Positions 32,014 to 39,344 of a DNA stretch of 39,344 bases are shown in pieces. The translations under genes and the position numbers were made by a program. Each line of letters begins with the position of its first letter. The first letter of the stretch is position 1. The notes beneath the pieces were generated by a model, which saw only the letters and a program-made list of their open reading frames with translations, made no database searches and was not told the DNA's origin. Origin of the DNA: a bacterium (GTDB taxonomy: Bacteria; Patescibacteriota; Saccharimonadia; Saccharimonadales; JAGQNK01); NCBI GenBank assembly GCA_029557815.1, contig JAKQHX010000028.1, forward strand, positions 1-39,344. The letters are read 5' to 3'.

Positions 32014-32655
32014 ATGAACGTCAGCGGTATGTACCAGCGGGCACTGGAGCAAGCCGGTGTAAAAAATGAAAGCGTCCATCACGAGTTTGTAACAGGCGTT
32101 CATGGTATAAAAATAGATTTTGATGTCACGCATAATAACCGTTCCAGCCCACTTTACATCGCGGGGGTTATGTTTAAGGCATCACTAATAATGCGAGAAT
32201 CTGGCGGTGAGGGGGTAATCGGGATACTCGGAATCGATACGGGTACTACTAGGCACGCCAAAGACGTGGCGACTGTTATAACGTCAGCAGGATTTGCGAT
32301 GCGGGCGGTCGCACTGACTACTCATAAGAGAATCGAAGATGGCAAAAAACACATTGAATTGACTGATGAGACACGTGAATTAGTGTCCGCCCACAAAATC
32401 AGGCACATCGCTATCGATGATGATACAGGCACGACCGGCAGCTCAACTGCACAACCGGTTCCAGCCCTTCGTGACCTCGGGGTAGAGGATATATCCGTTT
32501 ATTATGATTGGATTCGCAATCCCGAGCTTCCCTATTTGGATGAGCTAGGTGTCGCTTACGAGGGTATTATTCGGGTCTGCCTTCCTGATTATGAACCCGA
32601 TGATTGTGAATTATGTGATAGCAATGTTCCGCTTATCCCGTACGCTAGTAAGTGA
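32014..32655 (+). CDS. Phosphoribosyltransferase-like protein
   Basis: This is a 213-residue soluble protein. The loop IAIDDDTGTTGSST (about 131-144) resembles the PRPP-binding signature of type I phosphoribosyltransferases such as PyrE. VIGILGIDTGTTRHAKD and FAMRAVALTTHKR suit the upstream strands. The C-terminus has DDCELC, a possible metal-binding pair. The exact substrate cannot be told. It shares the transcript with the zinc-ribbon protein. Confidence 0.65.
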   Translation: MNVSGMYQRALEQAGVKNESVHHEFVTGVHGIKIDFDVTHNNRSSPLYIAGVMFKASLIMRESGGEGVIGILGIDTGTTRHAKDVATVITSAGFAMRAVALTTHKRIEDGKKHIELTDETRELVSAHKIRHIAIDDDTGTTGSSTAQPVPALRDLGVEDISVYYDWIRNPELPYLDELGVAYEGIIRVCLPDYEPDDCELCDSNVPLIPYASK

Positions 32656-32932
32656 CCACTCTCCTACGTGAGTGATAGAGTGAAAAGGCTAGGTAGGCAA
32701 AGATTTTATGCGTCAGGCGTCAGAAACGCCGGAATTCATGAAGCGGGCCTCAAAATACTGGATAGATTGATAGGCACGAAACAGACTGTAACCCTCCATG
32801 ATCTGCTATAATGCAGTAGCTATGACAAGTATTTGTCGCCAAACTCGCATAAGTACGATGCCCGGGCGGGCTTAAGATATTTCTCTCTTTGATTTTCTCT
32901 TATCACCCTAAACAGGTACACTAGTAAGAAGC
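32656..32932 (+). other. Intergenic region with possible leader peptide and hairpin before metG
   Basis: TATAAT (32807-32812) lies 9 bases before a 17-codon ORF (32822-32875, MTSICRQTRISTMPGRA). Its end overlaps a CCCG/CGGG hairpin followed by T-rich sequence. This could be a short attenuator-like transcript before metG or chance. A second promoter with TACACT lies close to metG. Nothing else is seen. Confidence 0.35.
32915..32924 (+). promoter_or_regulatory. Promoter -10 region of metG (GGTACACTAG)
   Basis: TACACT (32917-32922) lies 10 bases before the ATG at 32933. The 10-mer is identical to that before ksgA. Confidence 0.6.
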
Positions 32933-34384
32933 ATGAACTACTACATTACAACCTCTATTCCGTATGTAAATGCAGAGCCGCATATCGGCTTTGCACTTGA
33001 GCTCGTCATGGCTGACGTGCTGGCCCGTAATGCGCGTGCGCAGGGCAAGCCGGTTATCTTTAGTACTGGCACTGATGAGCACGGTGGCAAGATTGCCGAA
33101 AAGGCTGAAGCCAACAAACAAACGCCCAAACAGTTTACAGACGGTATAAGTCAGCAGTTCCGTGAGTTAGCCAAAGCGCTTAACGTCAGTAATGACCGCT
33201 TCATCCGTACGACTGATCCTGGGCACGAACAGCGCGCCCAGCTTATCTGGAAGTCGTTAGAGAAGGATATCTACAAAGGAAGTTACAGCGGCCTGTACTG
33301 TACTGGCTGCGAAGCTTTTGTTACCGAAGCAGTCGCTAAAGAGAATAACGGTGTCTGCCCCCACCACAATAAGCCTTACGAAACGCTCGAGGAAGAAAAC
33401 TATTTCTTTAAGCTTAGCCAGTATGCTGACCAGATCAAACAAGCAATTACGGATGGCAGTTTCCATATTATCCCAGCAACCCGCAAGCATGAAGTGTTGA
33501 ATGTTATCAAAGACGGGCTGGAGGATATAAGTATCAGCCGCCCTAAGGACAAGATATCATGGGGGATTCCTGTGCCGGGCGATAAGAACCAGGTCATGTA
33601 CGTCTGGTTCGAGGCGCTCATGAACTACCTGACGGTGCTTGGCTACCCGGAACACGATGATTTCAAAAAGTTTTGGCCGGCGAACGTGCAGGTTATCGGT
33701 AAAGACATAATTCGTTTCCATGCGGCGATTTGGCCTGGTATGCTGCTTGCGCTTGGCTTGCCCCTGCCAAAGACGTTGTATGTGCACGGATTTATTAACG
33801 CCGAAGGTGGTGTCAAGATGAGCAAATCCCTTGGCAATGTGGTCGTGCCAAAAGATATTCTCGCTGAATACAGTGCCGATGTGCTCCGGTACTATCTTTT
33901 GCGGCACATCCCTTCGTATGGTGACGGTGATTTTAGCTTGGATCGCTTGCGCATAGTCTATAACAGTGAGCTCGCCAATGAGCTTGGCAATACGGTCCAG
34001 CGTACGGCTGCCATGGTCAAGACATACCAGAATGGCATCATCGGGAATATCCCGCCCTCAACGCACGACATTGCGCAGTATATTGAAGCTATGGAAAAGT
34101 GTAAGTTCGACCGGGCACTCGATGAGATATGGGAACTCATCAAAGGATTGAACCAGTATATCGATGAACAAAAGCCATGGGAGGTGCACAAGCGCGGCGA
34201 CAAGGATCACCTCCAGGAAGTCCTGGCCTATCAGGTAAGTTGTTTGCTGCAAGTTGCTGAGCTGCTACAGCCCTTTATGCCGGAAACAGCCCTTAAAATT
34301 CGCCACGTATTTGAAGAAGGCGTTATACAGCCTATTGATGGCACGCTTTTCCCCCGCAAAGAAACCCCAGTCGCCAAGGCGTAA
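32933..34384 (+). CDS. metG: Methionyl-tRNA synthetase
   Basis: The enzyme charges tRNA-Met. This 483-residue class I enzyme has HIGF (16-19) in place of HIGH, a zinc knuckle region (YCTGC near 122 and CPHH near 145), and GGVKMSKSLGN (KMSKS about 294-298). It lacks the C-terminal tRNA-binding domain found in longer versions, as in many short bacterial forms. tatD follows after 4 bases. Confidence 0.97.
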   Translation: MNYYITTSIPYVNAEPHIGFALELVMADVLARNARAQGKPVIFSTGTDEHGGKIAEKAEANKQTPKQFTDGISQQFRELAKALNVSNDRFIRTTDPGHEQRAQLIWKSLEKDIYKGSYSGLYCTGCEAFVTEAVAKENNGVCPHHNKPYETLEEENYFFKLSQYADQIKQAITDGSFHIIPATRKHEVLNVIKDGLEDISISRPKDKISWGIPVPGDKNQVMYVWFEALMNYLTVLGYPEHDDFKKFWPANVQVIGKDIIRFHAAIWPGMLLALGLPLPKTLYVHGFINAEGGVKMSKSLGNVVVPKDILAEYSADVLRYYLLRHIPSYGDGDFSLDRLRIVYNSELANELGNTVQRTAAMVKTYQNGIIGNIPPSTHDIAQYIEAMEKCKFDRALDEIWELIKGLNQYIDEQKPWEVHKRGDKDHLQEVLAYQVSCLLQVAELLQPFMPETALKIRHVFEEGVIQPIDGTLFPRKETPVAKA

Positions 34385-34388
34385 AGCC

Positions 34389-35156
34389 ATGCAGTTTGTC
34401 GATACACACTGCCACATCCACTTTCCGGATTACGAATTGGAGCCGGATGAAGTCCGTATGGCTGCAGCCGACAACGGCGTAACACGGTTAATATGTGTAG
34501 GCTGTACATTGCCTGATAGTCGGGATGCGGTCGAATATGCCGCCAAACATGAAGGGGTGTGGGCAGGCATTGGTTTGCACCCACACGAGGCCGATCTTTA
34601 TATTCACGATCACAAGAAGCTGCAACAGTTTCGCGATTTAGTCCATAAGCCGAAGGTGGTTGCCGTAGGTGAAACGGGACTGGATTACTACTATGGGCAT
34701 TCTTCGCCTGAAAACCAGCAGAAACTGTTGCGGTTTCAGTTGGACATGGCAGCGGAATATGGATTGCCGATTATTTTCCATGTACGAGATGCCTTTGACG
34801 ATTTCTGGCCGATTTTTGACGAATATAAAGGGTTGGAAGGTGTTATCCATAGTTTTACCGCCACCGAAAAGGAATTGGACCAAATCTTGGCGCGCAATCT
34901 GTATATCGGCTTGAACGGCATCATGACATTCACGAAAAATCCCGAGCAATTGCACGCTGCAAAAAAGGTGCCTCTCGACCGCCTGTTGCTAGAGACCGAC
35001 GCACCATTCTTGACCCCTGTTCCGTTTCGTGGTAAAATCTGCGAGCCAAGGCATGTAGTGGTTACGGCCGAGTTTTTAGCCAGTGTACGAGAGGAGCGTC
35101 TCGAAGATTTGGCTGCGGCTACGACACAGAATGCCCGCGACTTGTTCAAAATATAG
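34389..35156 (+). CDS. tatD: TatD-family metal-dependent DNase/hydrolase
   Basis: This is a 255-residue TIM-barrel hydrolase with two metals. HCHIHFPD (His7, His9), GETGLDYYY (Glu about 95), FHVRDA (His about 129), IHSFTA (His about 154) and LLETDAPFL (Asp about 203) are the metal ligands expected of the family. TatD proteins act as 3'-5' exonucleases in DNA repair. The ATG at 34389 gives the usual N-terminus MQFVDTHCH; an upstream frame start inside metG is rejected. Confidence 0.95.
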   Translation: MQFVDTHCHIHFPDYELEPDEVRMAAADNGVTRLICVGCTLPDSRDAVEYAAKHEGVWAGIGLHPHEADLYIHDHKKLQQFRDLVHKPKVVAVGETGLDYYYGHSSPENQQKLLRFQLDMAAEYGLPIIFHVRDAFDDFWPIFDEYKGLEGVIHSFTATEKELDQILARNLYIGLNGIMTFTKNPEQLHAAKKVPLDRLLLETDAPFLTPVPFRGKICEPRHVVVTAEFLASVREERLEDLAAATTQNARDLFKI

Positions 35157-35163
35157 GAGATGT

Positions 35164-35631
35164 ATGTTCGGAAATCACGGGGCAACCCCCACAGGATTCA
35201 ATTCCATAGAAGCGCTCAGGGACAATAACCCTGAAATGGCTGGTGCTGTAGATGTCGTCTACAGAAGGATGGCTATTATGGATAAAGCCCTGGAAAATAC
35301 CCGCAGAGCCCTTGGAATTGTGCCCACCTCCCAAGAGGTGCATCAGCATGCTGCCCAGCAGGAATCGTTTACGCAAACTGTTTCTCAGGAATATGATCCG
35401 GTTGCCGAGGCAGAAGCAGTGCTGCAGCGAGCGGCAGCAGAACGTCAGCGGCAGGCTGCGATGGGTGCAGGTGCCCGCGAGCGTCTCCAGACGATACCGG
35501 ACAATAACCCGACTTTCGACCCTGGCCTGACTCCTGTCCAGCCTGTACCACCATCAGAAGTTGAGAGTCAGATAGCGTTCGTAAGTCAGATTGCCGACAA
35601 TCGGTATAACAACCTGCATGGGATGAATTAA
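35164..35631 (+). CDS. Hypothetical protein with a Gln/Ala-rich helical middle
   Basis: This is a 155-residue soluble protein. The N-terminal 60 residues contain NNPEMAGAVDVVYRRMAIMD. The middle (about 85-110, EAVLQRAAAERQRQAAMG) is strongly helical, and the end is rich in Pro and Asn. No known family is recognised. AGGAG 6 bases upstream supports the ATG at 35164; the frame is open further upstream inside tatD, which is disregarded. Confidence 0.65.
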   Translation: MFGNHGATPTGFNSIEALRDNNPEMAGAVDVVYRRMAIMDKALENTRRALGIVPTSQEVHQHAAQQESFTQTVSQEYDPVAEAEAVLQRAAAERQRQAAMGAGARERLQTIPDNNPTFDPGLTPVQPVPPSEVESQIAFVSQIADNRYNNLHGMN

Positions 35632-35634
35632 GGT

Positions 35635-36003
35635 ATGTTAAAGAAAATCATGAATGGCCTATCAGCCCAAAAGGACGCCCAGCGCAAAGCGGACCTATAC
35701 CGCAAATTGTTGCGACACGAGGCTAGAATCGGCGGTGAGGTCTTTGGTCCGGTACAGCCTGGCGGCCGTCGTGAATTCTTTTGCTTGGACGAGCATACAT
35801 GGGTATGGCACGAAGAATGGGTTGACCAAAACGGACAACATCAATATGCCACAACGCGTTACGACATTCGTCCAAACGGCTTGGTGAAATCGCAAAACGG
35901 CCAGTACAAGCCTGTTTCTGACCAGGAAGCCCGCAACCTCTTGAGTGCCGCGGAATTGTACAAACAACGGGTCAATAGCGAACTCTACTCTTTTGTCGCT
36001 TAA
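35635..36003 (+). CDS. Hypothetical 122-aa protein
   Basis: The protein begins with a basic helix (KKIMNGLSAQKDAQRKADLYRK is 22 residues in total) followed by a beta-rich part (REFFCLDEHTWVWHEEWVDQNG) and a helix near the end. No family is recognised. It starts 3 bases after the preceding gene, so both are in one operon with metG and tatD. The cysteine desulfurase follows 25 bases later. Confidence 0.65.
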   Translation: MLKKIMNGLSAQKDAQRKADLYRKLLRHEARIGGEVFGPVQPGGRREFFCLDEHTWVWHEEWVDQNGQHQYATTRYDIRPNGLVKSQNGQYKPVSDQEARNLLSAAELYKQRVNSELYSFVA

Positions 36004-36027
36004 AAACCGGTTTGGTAGGCTAGAGGT

Positions 36028-37170
36028 ATGAAGAAGCCGATTTATATGGACCATGCGGCCGCGACTCCACTGGATTCAGAGGTGTTACTGGCGATGCAGC
36101 CGTACTTTTCGGAGAAATTTTATAATCCGTCTGCTCTATATTTGGCCGCAAAAGACACCTCCAAGGACATCGCGGCAGCTCGAACGCGGGTTGCCGGCCA
36201 TTTCGGTGCTCGGCCTGCCGAGGTGATCTTTTTGGCAGGTGGCACGGAAGCCAATAACTTGGCAATACACGGTGTTATGAAAAAATATCCAGAAGCCAAC
36301 GTCGTCGTCAGTGCGGTAGAGCACGAGGCGGTACTACAGCCAGCCCGACAGTATATGCACAAGGAGGCTTCGGTCACGGCTGACGGCCGCGTAGACGTGA
36401 GCAGTCTGGCAGGGCTCATTGATGATCAAACGGTACTGGTGAGTGTTATGTACGCGAACAACGAAGTCGGTACCATCCAGCCTATCAAACAGGTTGCTCG
36501 TCTTCTGTCGGAATTGCGAAAACGACGCAAAAACAGCGGTAACACATTGCCGCTTTACTTCCATACTGATGCATGCCAGGCCACATTGTACTTGGACCTA
36601 CATGCAGCCCGACTGGGTGTCGATCTGCTGACCATAAATGGCGGCAAGATGTATGGCCCAAAACAGAGCGGCGCATTATACGTCCGTACAGGGGTGCACC
36701 TGCTACCTCAGATTTTGGGTGGCGGACAGGAGCTTGGCGTACGCAGCGGCACGGAAAACGTACCTGGCGTGATAGGACTGGCGGCTGCGCTTGATCTGGC
36801 ATACTCACGACGTAGCAAAGAAGTAGAGCGACTCCAGCGACTCCAGACGTTGTTTATTGCTATGGTCGAGGACAAAATTCCACATGTATTGGTAAACGGT
36901 TCGCGTAAACACCGGTTACCAAATAATGTTCATGTCACATTTCCCGGCGTAGACAATGAACGGCTTATCATGGCGCTCGACGAGGCTGGTATACAGGCGG
37001 CCGCTGGATCGGCCTGCAGCGCAAGCAGTGAAGAACCGTCCCATGTACTGCGAGCTATTGGGCTGTCTGATGAGGAGGCGCAAAGTTCGCTACGCTTTAC
37101 GATGGGCAGGACCACGAGCGAAGAAGATGTCCGCTATGCAGTAGACACGCTTGTCCGGTTAGTCGTATAA
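36028..37170 (+). CDS. Cysteine desulfurase (IscS/NifS type)
   Basis: This is a PLP enzyme that takes sulfur from cysteine for Fe-S clusters and tRNA thiolation. The 380 residues contain MDHAAATPLD, GGTEANNLAI, VEHEAV, MYANNEVGTIQPI, FHTDACQA and LGGGQELGVRSGTENVPG. The PLP Lys lies in INGGKMYGPK (about 206), where the usual SAHK reads NGGK. The active Cys lies in GSACSASSEEPSHVL (about 328). No IscU gene is adjacent. The stop shares one base with the next small ORF (TAATG). Confidence 0.95.
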   Translation: MKKPIYMDHAAATPLDSEVLLAMQPYFSEKFYNPSALYLAAKDTSKDIAAARTRVAGHFGARPAEVIFLAGGTEANNLAIHGVMKKYPEANVVVSAVEHEAVLQPARQYMHKEASVTADGRVDVSSLAGLIDDQTVLVSVMYANNEVGTIQPIKQVARLLSELRKRRKNSGNTLPLYFHTDACQATLYLDLHAARLGVDLLTINGGKMYGPKQSGALYVRTGVHLLPQILGGGQELGVRSGTENVPGVIGLAAALDLAYSRRSKEVERLQRLQTLFIAMVEDKIPHVLVNGSRKHRLPNNVHVTFPGVDNERLIMALDEAGIQAAAGSACSASSEEPSHVLRAIGLSDEEAQSSLRFTMGRTTSEEDVRYAVDTLVRLVV

Positions 37171-37295
37171 TGCCTATGGTTGGACATACGATGAAAACAA
37201 AAATCAAACAAAAGATCTCTATCCCCAAGGTCCTGGCCCTGATGGGGCTTGTGCTTCTGATGCTACTCGGAACTTCCGGTCCGCTACAGATCTAG
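37170..37295 (+). CDS. 41-aa single-span membrane peptide
   Basis: The ATG at 37170 overlaps the desulfurase stop by one base. The 41-residue peptide has a basic start (HTMKTKIKQKISIPK) and one hydrophobic helix (VLALMGLVLLMLLG), then a short tail. ATGs at 37176 and 37191 are also in frame. It lies directly before the ATPase cluster; it might be a very reduced membrane subunit, but it is too short for a c subunit hairpin. Function unknown. Confidence 0.45.
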   Translation: MPMVGHTMKTKIKQKISIPKVLALMGLVLLMLLGTSGPLQI

Positions 37296-37411
37296 GACAC
37301 TGGTATTTTCGGTTGGCCAAGTATGAGTCCGCCTTGCTATGCAAAAATGCAAAAGTCCTATATATTTATTACTGAAGTTAAAAGCATGAGCGAAAAGGTG
37401 GGAGATATCCG

Positions 37412-38035
37412 GTGGAAATCTGGCAATTAGCACTCATTGTCGGGAGCTTGGCGGCAAGTACCCTGGCGTTTGTCTGGATGGCCCTGCAATCTGGAGGGGC
37501 TGGCGGTAGGAAAGGGAAAAAAGGCCAGGATCCTTATACGGAAATGGCCGAACAGGACGTTGAGCATATTTTCAATGAAACATTCCGTGAAGAGCTCAGG
37601 AACCGTGGACGTCTGCACTTTGAAAAGATCATTGGCGAAAACGCAATGTTTCTGCAACAAGACTTACGCCTGACAACCTCGCAGCTCAACGAGTTCCTGA
37701 AAGATGAAATTACCAAAAAACTCCAACAGGAATTCACCAAGTACGAAGAGTCCATAACTGACGCCAAAGAGCTTGCAATTGATGCGATTGCCAAAACTCA
37801 GCAAGCAATTGAACAACAGCATCAAGTCATGAGCCAACAGATTGCCAAAGAATTGGCCGATGAGAAGGCTCGCCTAACGAAGCATTTCGAAGAAAATATG
37901 GCGGATATCGTCAACCACTACGTACTGGCCGCTATTGGTGACCAGATAGACCTCAATGATCAGTTGGAATATATTCTGGCCAGTTTGGAAGAAAACAAAG
38001 AGGCGATAATCAAGGATATTTCAAACGGGGCTTAG
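37412..38035 (+). CDS. F-type ATPase b-like subunit (stalk protein)
   Basis: This is a 207-residue protein. One N-terminal membrane segment (about 5-24) is followed by a basic stretch (GGRKGKKG) and a long helical region (about 45-165, with KKLQQEFTKYEESITDAKEL and IEQQHQVMSQQIAKELADE), then a short C-terminal domain (VLAAIGDQIDLNDQLEYILASL). This is the layout of subunit b, the peripheral stalk. It starts with GTG at 37412 after AGGTGGGAG. The delta-like and alpha-like genes follow, supporting the call. Identification rests on context and layout rather than on diagnostic residues. Confidence 0.7.
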   Translation: MEIWQLALIVGSLAASTLAFVWMALQSGGAGGRKGKKGQDPYTEMAEQDVEHIFNETFREELRNRGRLHFEKIIGENAMFLQQDLRLTTSQLNEFLKDEITKKLQQEFTKYEESITDAKELAIDAIAKTQQAIEQQHQVMSQQIAKELADEKARLTKHFEENMADIVNHYVLAAIGDQIDLNDQLEYILASLEENKEAIIKDISNGA

Positions 38036-38057
38036 GAGTAAAGGGGTTTATAAAAAC

Positions 38058-38753
38058 GTGGAAAAAGACACCCTGACATTGCCGATACAAATAACCAGTC
38101 GAGTGGAGGTTGGTCGTTTGCTGCGTGAAGTCGAGCAGGTGGATGATTTTTTGAAGCAAGGGGCCGTTCGCGAACCCGGTACGGCGGTCAAGATGCCCAA
38201 GACGTCTCGTTTACTTGATGAGCTTGTCGAGGTAAACAATATGAACTTACTTCATGATGATGACCGGGCTCGGGTGTGGAGCTTTCTTATTGCCGTCAAA
38301 ACAAAAGCCCCACTGTTGCACATGAGTTTCGGTGCCGATCCGGCCCCAGCCTTTGTACAAAAACTCATGACTTGGTTACGCAAAGAAATACACCCGCTTT
38401 TGTTGTTGCAAGTGGGCTTGCAGCCTAATATTGGCGCTGGCTGTGTGGTACGTGGTACGAGTGCCTACTTTGACTTTAGTCTGCGTGAGCATTTCAAGAA
38501 GCAACGCCCGCTCCTCTTGACGAAGCTGCACGGCGACATTCAGCTGGATACCTCAGGCTCTGGTGCGGACAAAGCCGCTGTGGCAAATTCGGTAGCCGTT
38601 ACACCACCGGTACCCGAATCAGTGGCAACCAGTATCAAGAAGCCTCCTACATCCGCGACCGCAACAAATAGGCCCGCACCCCATTCGATAGAAGTGGCCA
38701 CACCGACAACGCCTGTCCCGGAGCCGCACCCGGATGGGAGTCAGCATGCCTAA
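38058..38753 (+). CDS. F-type ATPase delta-like subunit with Pro/Thr-rich tail
   Basis: This is a 231-residue protein. Residues 1-105 would be the helical N-terminal domain. The stretch LLQVGLQPNIGAGCVVRGTSAYFDFSLREHFKKQ (34 residues, about 119-152) is like the C-terminal domain of delta/OSCP proteins, where a similar V-x-G-C-V-x-R occurs. The last 65 residues form a tail rich in Pro, Thr and Ala that canonical delta lacks. The start is GTG with GGAG upstream. The stop overlaps the alpha-like gene by 8 bases. Confidence 0.65.
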   Translation: MEKDTLTLPIQITSRVEVGRLLREVEQVDDFLKQGAVREPGTAVKMPKTSRLLDELVEVNNMNLLHDDDRARVWSFLIAVKTKAPLLHMSFGADPAPAFVQKLMTWLRKEIHPLLLLQVGLQPNIGAGCVVRGTSAYFDFSLREHFKKQRPLLLTKLHGDIQLDTSGSGADKAAVANSVAVTPPVPESVATSIKKPPTSATATNRPAPHSIEVATPTTPVPEPHPDGSQHA

Positions 38754-39344
38754 TACCACCACCCAAGCCTCAGCATCAAATACCGGCAATCAGCATTTCG
38801 ACAGGTTGGTCACATCTGGCAGTCCCGTTGGCGAAGTGGTCGCCGTGGAAAAATTCCTCATTCGAGCCACTGGGCTGCAACCATGTACTATGCACGCTTT
38901 GATTATGTTCGAAGATGGCAGCAAGGGTTTCGTGCACCACATTGCAGAGGACCATGTCGTGATTCTGCACCTTGGCACTACCCCGCTAGAGGTTGGTATG
39001 GTGGCTGCCGTGCAGCACCAGGAGCTAGTGAGCAAAGTCGGCAAGGGTTTTATCGGCCGCGTGGTTAGCGTCACTGGCGAGCCGCTTGACGGCAAGGGCC
39101 CGATAGCTGCTGACGGGGTGTGGCCGGTTTTCAATACTGCGCCTCCAATGTCTGAGCGTAAACTGCTCAACGAGCAACTAGAAAGCGGCATAACTACCAT
39201 CGACGCACTTTTTCCGATTTTGCGTGGTCAGCGTATGGCACTGCTCGGCGATAGCAAGTCGGGTAAAAGTACGCTTGTCGCTCAACTTACTATGAATCAG
39301 AAAAATACTGATCAAGTAGTCGTATATGTGCTTATCGCAAAGCG
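38746..39344 (+). CDS. F1 ATPase alpha-like subunit, 3' end beyond the window
   Basis: About 199 residues are visible. An unusual N-terminus (MPNTTTQASASNTGNQ) lacks the usual alpha leader helix. The beta-barrel domain (VGEVVAVEKFLIRATGLQ ... VGKGFIGRVVSVTGEPLDGKG) is followed by IDALFPILRGQRMALLGD and a P-loop GDSKSGKS, where bacterial alpha subunits normally read GDRQTGKT. The P-loop still fits G-x4-GKS. The gene is thus related to alpha but divergent, and the product may belong to a second, non-standard F1-like ATPase. Confidence 0.8.
   Translation, partial: MPNTTTQASASNTGNQHFDRLVTSGSPVGEVVAVEKFLIRATGLQPCTMHALIMFEDGSKGFVHHIAEDHVVILHLGTTPLEVGMVAAVQHQELVSKVGKGFIGRVVSVTGEPLDGKGPIAADGVWPVFNTAPPMSERKLLNEQLESGITTIDALFPILRGQRMALLGDSKSGKSTLVAQLTMNQKNTDQVVVYVLIAK

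Noticed and set aside
34254-34388. Upstream extension of the tatD frame inside metG
   Set aside because: The ATG at 34389 gives the conserved N-terminus of the family; the extension only mirrors the metG sequence in another frame.
1-39344. Alternative genetic code (UGA as Gly)
   Set aside because: UGA ends several intact genes at the expected length, for example the UvrD-like helicase and trehalase, and no conserved Gly position coincides with TGA.
1-39344. CRISPR array
   Set aside because: No regularly spaced repeats were found; the only repeats are the tRNA copy, the 29-base pair and the coding Thr/Ser repeats.

Overview
The window looks like a chromosomal segment of an ultra-small, host-associated bacterium of the Patescibacteria (CPR), most probably Candidatus Saccharibacteria (TM7). 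This placement is inferred from several things: Gram-positive-type surface proteins with sortase-like C-terminal signals (LPDTG, LPATG, MPETG), a YabE/Rpf-like G5 protein, compact core genes, a divergent F1-type ATPase cluster, and many genes whose -10 box lies only 5-11 bases before the start codon. UGA acts as a stop (for example after the UvrD-like helicase and the trehalase), so the UGA=Gly code of Gracilibacteria/Absconditabacteria does not apply.

Region by region. 1-4000: a surface-protein cluster. The end of a DUF11 protein with LPDTG is followed by a strong sigma70-type promoter, a membrane-anchored protein with a Thr/Ser stalk, a second DUF11+PKD protein with LPATG, and a strong terminator. 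4165-8680: an accessory region. It holds tRNA-Glu with a second 15-bp copy of its 3' end, a hairpin array, a gene broken by an in-frame amber codon, two unknown minus-strand genes, two candidate minus-strand RNA units (one with a promoter-embedded palindrome and a Cys-containing micropeptide), an IS1595-type transposase, and the remnant of another surface protein. 8681-12280: pyk, pgk and tpiA. 12280-19864: a membrane protein, a UvrD/PcrA helicase, two Nudix hydrolases, a P-loop kinase, a G5/lysozyme-like cell-wall protein and ksgA.

19871-22892: a long palindromic operator candidate, a membrane-anchored lipid-free surface-type protein, a MarR regulator, tmRNA (ssrA) with an unusually long tag, and a 32-aa ORF with a strong ribosome binding site. 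22893-32655: PEBP protein, DEAD-box helicase with a structured leader, typA, a YdjM-like membrane hydrolase, an 81-aa MPETG microprotein, a bactofilin-like membrane protein, mgtE, DUF1801, trehalase, a mini zinc-ribbon protein and a phosphoribosyltransferase-like protein. 32933-37295: metG, tatD, two unknown genes, a cysteine desulfurase and a tiny membrane peptide. 37412-39344: a b-like subunit, a delta-like subunit and the start of an F1 alpha-like subunit; no a or c subunit gene lies just upstream.

The core genes give lower glycolysis, translation rescue and quality control (tmRNA, TypA, MetG, KsgA), DNA repair, Mg2+ uptake and sulfur mobilisation. The most unusual material is in 4.2-8.6 kb and in the divergent ATPase cluster at the right edge. 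All identifications come from reading the sequence; no database search was run.
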